From the NCBI GenBank assembly GCA_030429705.1, contig JAUIES010000001.1, positions 806,001 to 870,000 on the forward strand: 64,000 nucleotides of DNA, read 5' to 3'. Shown here piece by piece: positions 61,719 through 64,000 of the stretch (positions are counted from its first letter, which is position 1; each line of letters starts with the position of its first letter). The notes under the pieces are model-generated. The model saw nothing but the letters and a program-made list of their open reading frames with translations, was not told where the DNA came from and made no database searches. The position numbers were made by a program, and so were the translations under genes. The stretch is from Phycisphaerae bacterium (GTDB lineage: Bacteria > Planctomycetota > Phycisphaerae > Phycisphaerales > UBA1924).

Positions 61719-62150
61719 CTATGAGTTGATGTGGTCCGGCCACTCGAGATTGGCGATGGCGTCGGCTGCGGCTGCTGCGTCATCCACCCGCAACACGACC
61801 TGGCTCGGTTGATCGCCGGTGGGCGTGGTCAGATAGACATGCTGGATATTGACGCGGGCATCGGCGAGGCCCACACAGACATCGCGCAATGCGCCAGGCC
61901 GGCGTTCAAATGCGAGCACGGGACTTTCGACGACCGGTCCGACACCGGCTTCGACGAGTGACTCGCACAAGTGTCGGAGCGCCTCCTCGGGTTCACCAAC
62001 GATGCGGACGATGCCCTTGTCTTTGTACTCGGTGACGCACAGGCCGAAGATATTGACCTGAGCGGCAGCGGCGGCTTCGAGCACGCCAGCGAGTTCACCG
62101 GGTCGATGGGCAAGATACAGAGCGAATTCGGTCAGTTTGACGGTTTGCAT
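61719..62150 (-). CDS. Double ACT-domain protein
   Basis: About 143 residues from the ATG at 62150. It consists of two ACT domains: residues ~1-70 (FALYLAHRPGELAGVLEAAA, VNIFGLCVTE) and ~72-143 (RRPGALRDVCVGLADARVNI, HVYLTT). ACT pairs bind amino acids or similar ligands and normally regulate enzymes; stand-alone double-ACT proteins are thought to be sensors. The longer in-frame start gives unrelated residues. It lies 62 bp upstream of nuoB on the same strand; no functional link is evident. Confidence 0.85.
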   Translation of the reverse strand: MQTVKLTEFALYLAHRPGELAGVLEAAAAAQVNIFGLCVTEYKDKGIVRIVGEPEEALRHLCESLVEAGVGPVVESPVLAFERRPGALRDVCVGLADARVNIQHVYLTTPTGDQPSQVVLRVDDAAAAADAIANLEWPDHINS

Positions 62151-62235
62151 AGTGGGTAACGGCGAGTGTAGGCGACTTTTCGAGGACAAGTTCAACCTCG
62201 GTCGCCAACCGGTTGTGTCGTAACCATCGGAGCAA

Positions 62236-62266
62236 AAAGTAAGCCGGGCGGCTTTGAGAGCCGCCC
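62236..62266 (-). terminator. Rho-independent terminator of the PEP-CTERM gene
   Basis: On the minus strand: GGGCGGCT, loop CTCAA, AGCCGCCC, then GGCTTACTTTTTGC. An 8-bp perfect GC stem with a T-run a few bases on. It lies 37 bp after the stop of the gene ending at 62303. Confidence 0.75.
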
Positions 62267-62302
62267 GACCGCGATTCAGCAAGATCTGTAATGCCGTTCG
62301 GA

Positions 62303-62887
62303 TCAGCGACGACGACGCAGGCCAACCAGACCCCCGAGCCCGAGAAGGGCCGCAGCACTAGGCGCGGGGACGAGCGCGACATCGTCGACGAAGAAGTTGG
62401 TTAAGCCGCCATTACCAAAAACTTCGCTGTCGAATGAAACTGTGTGCGCGCCGCCATCGGCGAACGCACTCACATCGACCGAAACGGACTGGTAGCCAAC
62501 AAAAGTTGCGTCACTGCCGAGGGCTGTCCAGAGGACATTGCCATCAACGCTCAAGTTCAGATAGTCGCCGGCATCACCACTCGCGACCGGCAACTCAAAT
62601 ATGAAGGTCAATGTGTTCATGCCACTGGCGAACACGGCTGACTGAGAGACCGAACCGGCTTCGTAGGCGGCAATACCACCGAACCATGACCAGTATGTGC
62701 CTGATCCGGGACCTGTCCCGCCGCCTTGCCCACATGTGGCGATATCACACACCGTCGAGCCAAAGTTGGTTGAGAATTCAGTCCAAGCACCACCAAAGGG
62801 CCCGGCTTCGAAACCACCATCGGCGATCTGTGCATTGGCGGCACCAACTAAAGCGACGACGATTCCCGCTGCAAATACAGTTTTCAT
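62303..62887 (-). CDS. PEP-CTERM-type exported protein
   Basis: About 194 residues from the ATG at 62887 (AAGGAG six bases upstream). A signal peptide ends near GAANAQ. The body is a Gly/Ser/Phe-rich beta domain (DGGFEAGPFGGAWTEFS, later TNFFVDDVALV), in the style of secreted adhesion or carbohydrate-binding folds. The C-terminus is a sorting signal: PAPS, a hydrophobic stretch ALLGLGGLVGL and RRRR. Such proteins are processed by an exosortase and moved to the surface or extracellular polysaccharide. No exosortase gene is in the window. Confidence 0.85.
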   Translation of the reverse strand: MKTVFAAGIVVALVGAANAQIADGGFEAGPFGGAWTEFSTNFGSTVCDIATCGQGGGTGPGSGTYWSWFGGIAAYEAGSVSQSAVFASGMNTLTFIFELPVASGDAGDYLNLSVDGNVLWTALGSDATFVGYQSVSVDVSAFADGGAHTVSFDSEVFGNGGLTNFFVDDVALVPAPSAAALLGLGGLVGLRRRR

Positions 62888-63128
62888 ACCCATCTCCTTC
62901 TCATGGACTTCAGAAAAAATCTGGCAACAGTCGCAACGGATCGGCCTCCTATTCACCAATCCGCCTCTGGCCCAAACGATGGGCATTCTTGCCATGAGGG
63001 ATATTTGAACAGACTCTATCCACTATGTCAATACTAAATATCTAAAATTTGGTTGCCAGAAAGCATGTTCGCATAAGGTTCGTTATGCCAATGAATGACC
63101 AGAATCTCGAAGTGGGCGATCGCCTGAA

Positions 63129-64000
63129 TCAGTCTTCCAGAGCTTGGCGAGGCCCAGACATGATGTCTTGCAGCGATTTTTCGCCAAAGGCATGGTGTCT
63201 CGCGCGGCGAGCTTCAAGCACGGCTGCGGGCGCGTCGTAGGGCACAAGACTGTCGATTGCGCTGATGAGCTCGACGGCTTTCATGCGGTCGGTCGGTTTG
63301 GCCGGGATGAAACTCGGCTCATCGTCATCGTCATCAATGCGACGAACGAATCCGAGCCTCTCAAGGTGTTCGACCATATCGGTGCAAATCGCTTCGGGCA
63401 CGCCACTGTCTTCGGCAATCCCATCCAGCCGAGCTGCGGACCCGCGTTCGAATGGGGCGGCGAGTGCGTTCATGACAGCGAGCACCATTTCGGGTTCGAT
63501 GATGCGAGGCAGATCGTCGCCGCGATCAATGCGCTCTTGATGCATTGAAAATGTCTGTAGTGCGTACGCAACCTGCAACCCAGAGAGCACGATCATCCAG
63601 GTGACATAGATCCAGAGCATGAAGAGCGGGATGAGGGCGAGTGAGCCATACAGACGAGCGTAGTTGGTGCTGAACGAGACATACTGCGTGAACCCCCACT
63701 TGCCCGCTTCCCACAAGACGGCAGCGACGATGGCACCAATGAGCGCTTCGCGGATCTTCACACGCGTGTTCGGAATGCGGGTATACGCGATCGTCAGCAG
63801 GAGCGTGCTGATCGCGGCTGTGGCGACGAACCCAAGGACATTGACGCGAATCCAGCCGAGGACTGACTGCGATGCTTCGACATCGATGACCCACGCATGG
63901 AAACGCTGACCGACGACGAAGGTCGCGCCGAGCAGGATTGTCCCGAGCGTGAGCATGGTCCAGTACAGCGTGATGCGGTTCCACCATCGTCGGCCGACGA
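63129..64000 (-). CDS. YihY/BrkB-family membrane protein with C-terminal winged-helix-like extension (5' truncated)
   Basis: The frame runs off the right edge, and the sequence before the internal ATG at 63956 (RWWNRITLYWT) is family-like, so the true start is outside. Helices and the motifs IPNTRVKIREALIGAIVAAVLWE and YARLYGSLALIPLFMLWIYVTW identify the YihY/BrkB group, formerly annotated as ribonuclease BN. After ~150 residues of membrane domain a ~130-residue soluble tail follows. It includes a possible winged helix (ARLDGIAEDSGVPEAICTDM, EHLERLGFVRRIDDDDDE). Function unknown. Confidence 0.88.
   Translation of the reverse strand, partial: VGRRWWNRITLYWTMLTLGTILLGATFVVGQRFHAWVIDVEASQSVLGWIRVNVLGFVATAAISTLLLTIAYTRIPNTRVKIREALIGAIVAAVLWEAGKWGFTQYVSFSTNYARLYGSLALIPLFMLWIYVTWMIVLSGLQVAYALQTFSMHQERIDRGDDLPRIIEPEMVLAVMNALAAPFERGSAARLDGIAEDSGVPEAICTDMVEHLERLGFVRRIDDDDDEPSFIPAKPTDRMKAVELISAIDSLVPYDAPAAVLEARRARHHAFGEKSLQDIMSGPRQALED

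Overview
The window looks like chromosomal DNA of a marine-type planctomycete, most likely class Phycisphaerae. The reasons are indirect but agree with each other. A secreted vanadium-haloperoxidase-type protein (23997-26120) ends in a two-repeat 'GC-type' dockerin-like tail, and a small secreted protein (62303-62887) ends in a PEP-CTERM-like anchor. There are also a zinc-ribbon membrane protein, a DUF1570-type protein, a pseudopilin with an H-X9-DG-like end, and many coding regions with high third-position GC. No rRNA, tRNA, CRISPR array, transposase or phage gene was seen. Both ends cut genes: an M28 peptidase on the left and a YihY/BrkB protein on the right.

Layout. 1-4.1 kb: M28 peptidase, NUDIX protein and an MsbA-like ABC exporter. 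4.2-11.0 kb: a polysaccharide locus with a WbpA-type dehydrogenase facing a five-gene operon (WbpB-, WbpD- and WbpE-like enzymes plus two GT4 glycosyltransferases). Together these cover most of the route to a 2,3-diacetamido-uronic acid nucleotide sugar. 11.2-17.4 kb: a cysteine-cluster protein, a methyltransferase, a frameshifted DUF1905/OmdA gene, a cyclodeaminase-like protein with a secreted cyclophilin, a pseudopilin, and an ECF sigma/anti-sigma pair. 17.5-23.8 kb: a large coiled-coil protein with a Wzz-like membrane end, an Ala/Cys-rich small protein, mutarotase, EVE protein, PPK2 and creatininase-like protein. 24-31 kb: haloperoxidase, PPi-type phosphofructokinase, lipoprotein, DUF1570 protein, outer-membrane barrel and Aat. 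31.3-32.05 kb: three tandem 75-residue membrane proteins with an exact 242-bp period. 32-37.6 kb: glycogen debranching enzyme, IMP dehydrogenase, Bax-inhibitor-like protein and zinc-ribbon membrane protein.

37.7-45.1 kb is a long leftward run: metallophosphoesterase, Ser/Thr kinase, a zinc-ligand-less amidase, a small lipoprotein, TrmL, two double-thioredoxin-fold proteins (one with no active-site cysteines) and a SpoU methyltransferase. 45.2-47.4 kb: UppP and SerA. 47.4-52.1 kb is a second leftward run: PgsA, PgpA, a lone ABC ATPase, a Pro/Arg-rich membrane protein, a HEAT lipoprotein and a zinc-less MDR dehydrogenase. 52.2-59 kb: nuoJKLMN. 59-61 kb: a nine-blade WD40 protein set between intergenic repeats made of shared modules. 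61-64 kb: an orphan nuoB, a double-ACT protein, a PEP-CTERM protein and the BrkB fragment.

The strongest candidates for something undescribed are the 75-aa triplet, the Ala/Cys-rich protein with its leader hairpin, the group of enzymes that kept their fold but lost catalytic residues (thioredoxin-fold, MDR, amidase), the coiled-coil/Wzz-like protein and the modular intergenic repeats. All functions are read from sequence alone; no database search was possible.
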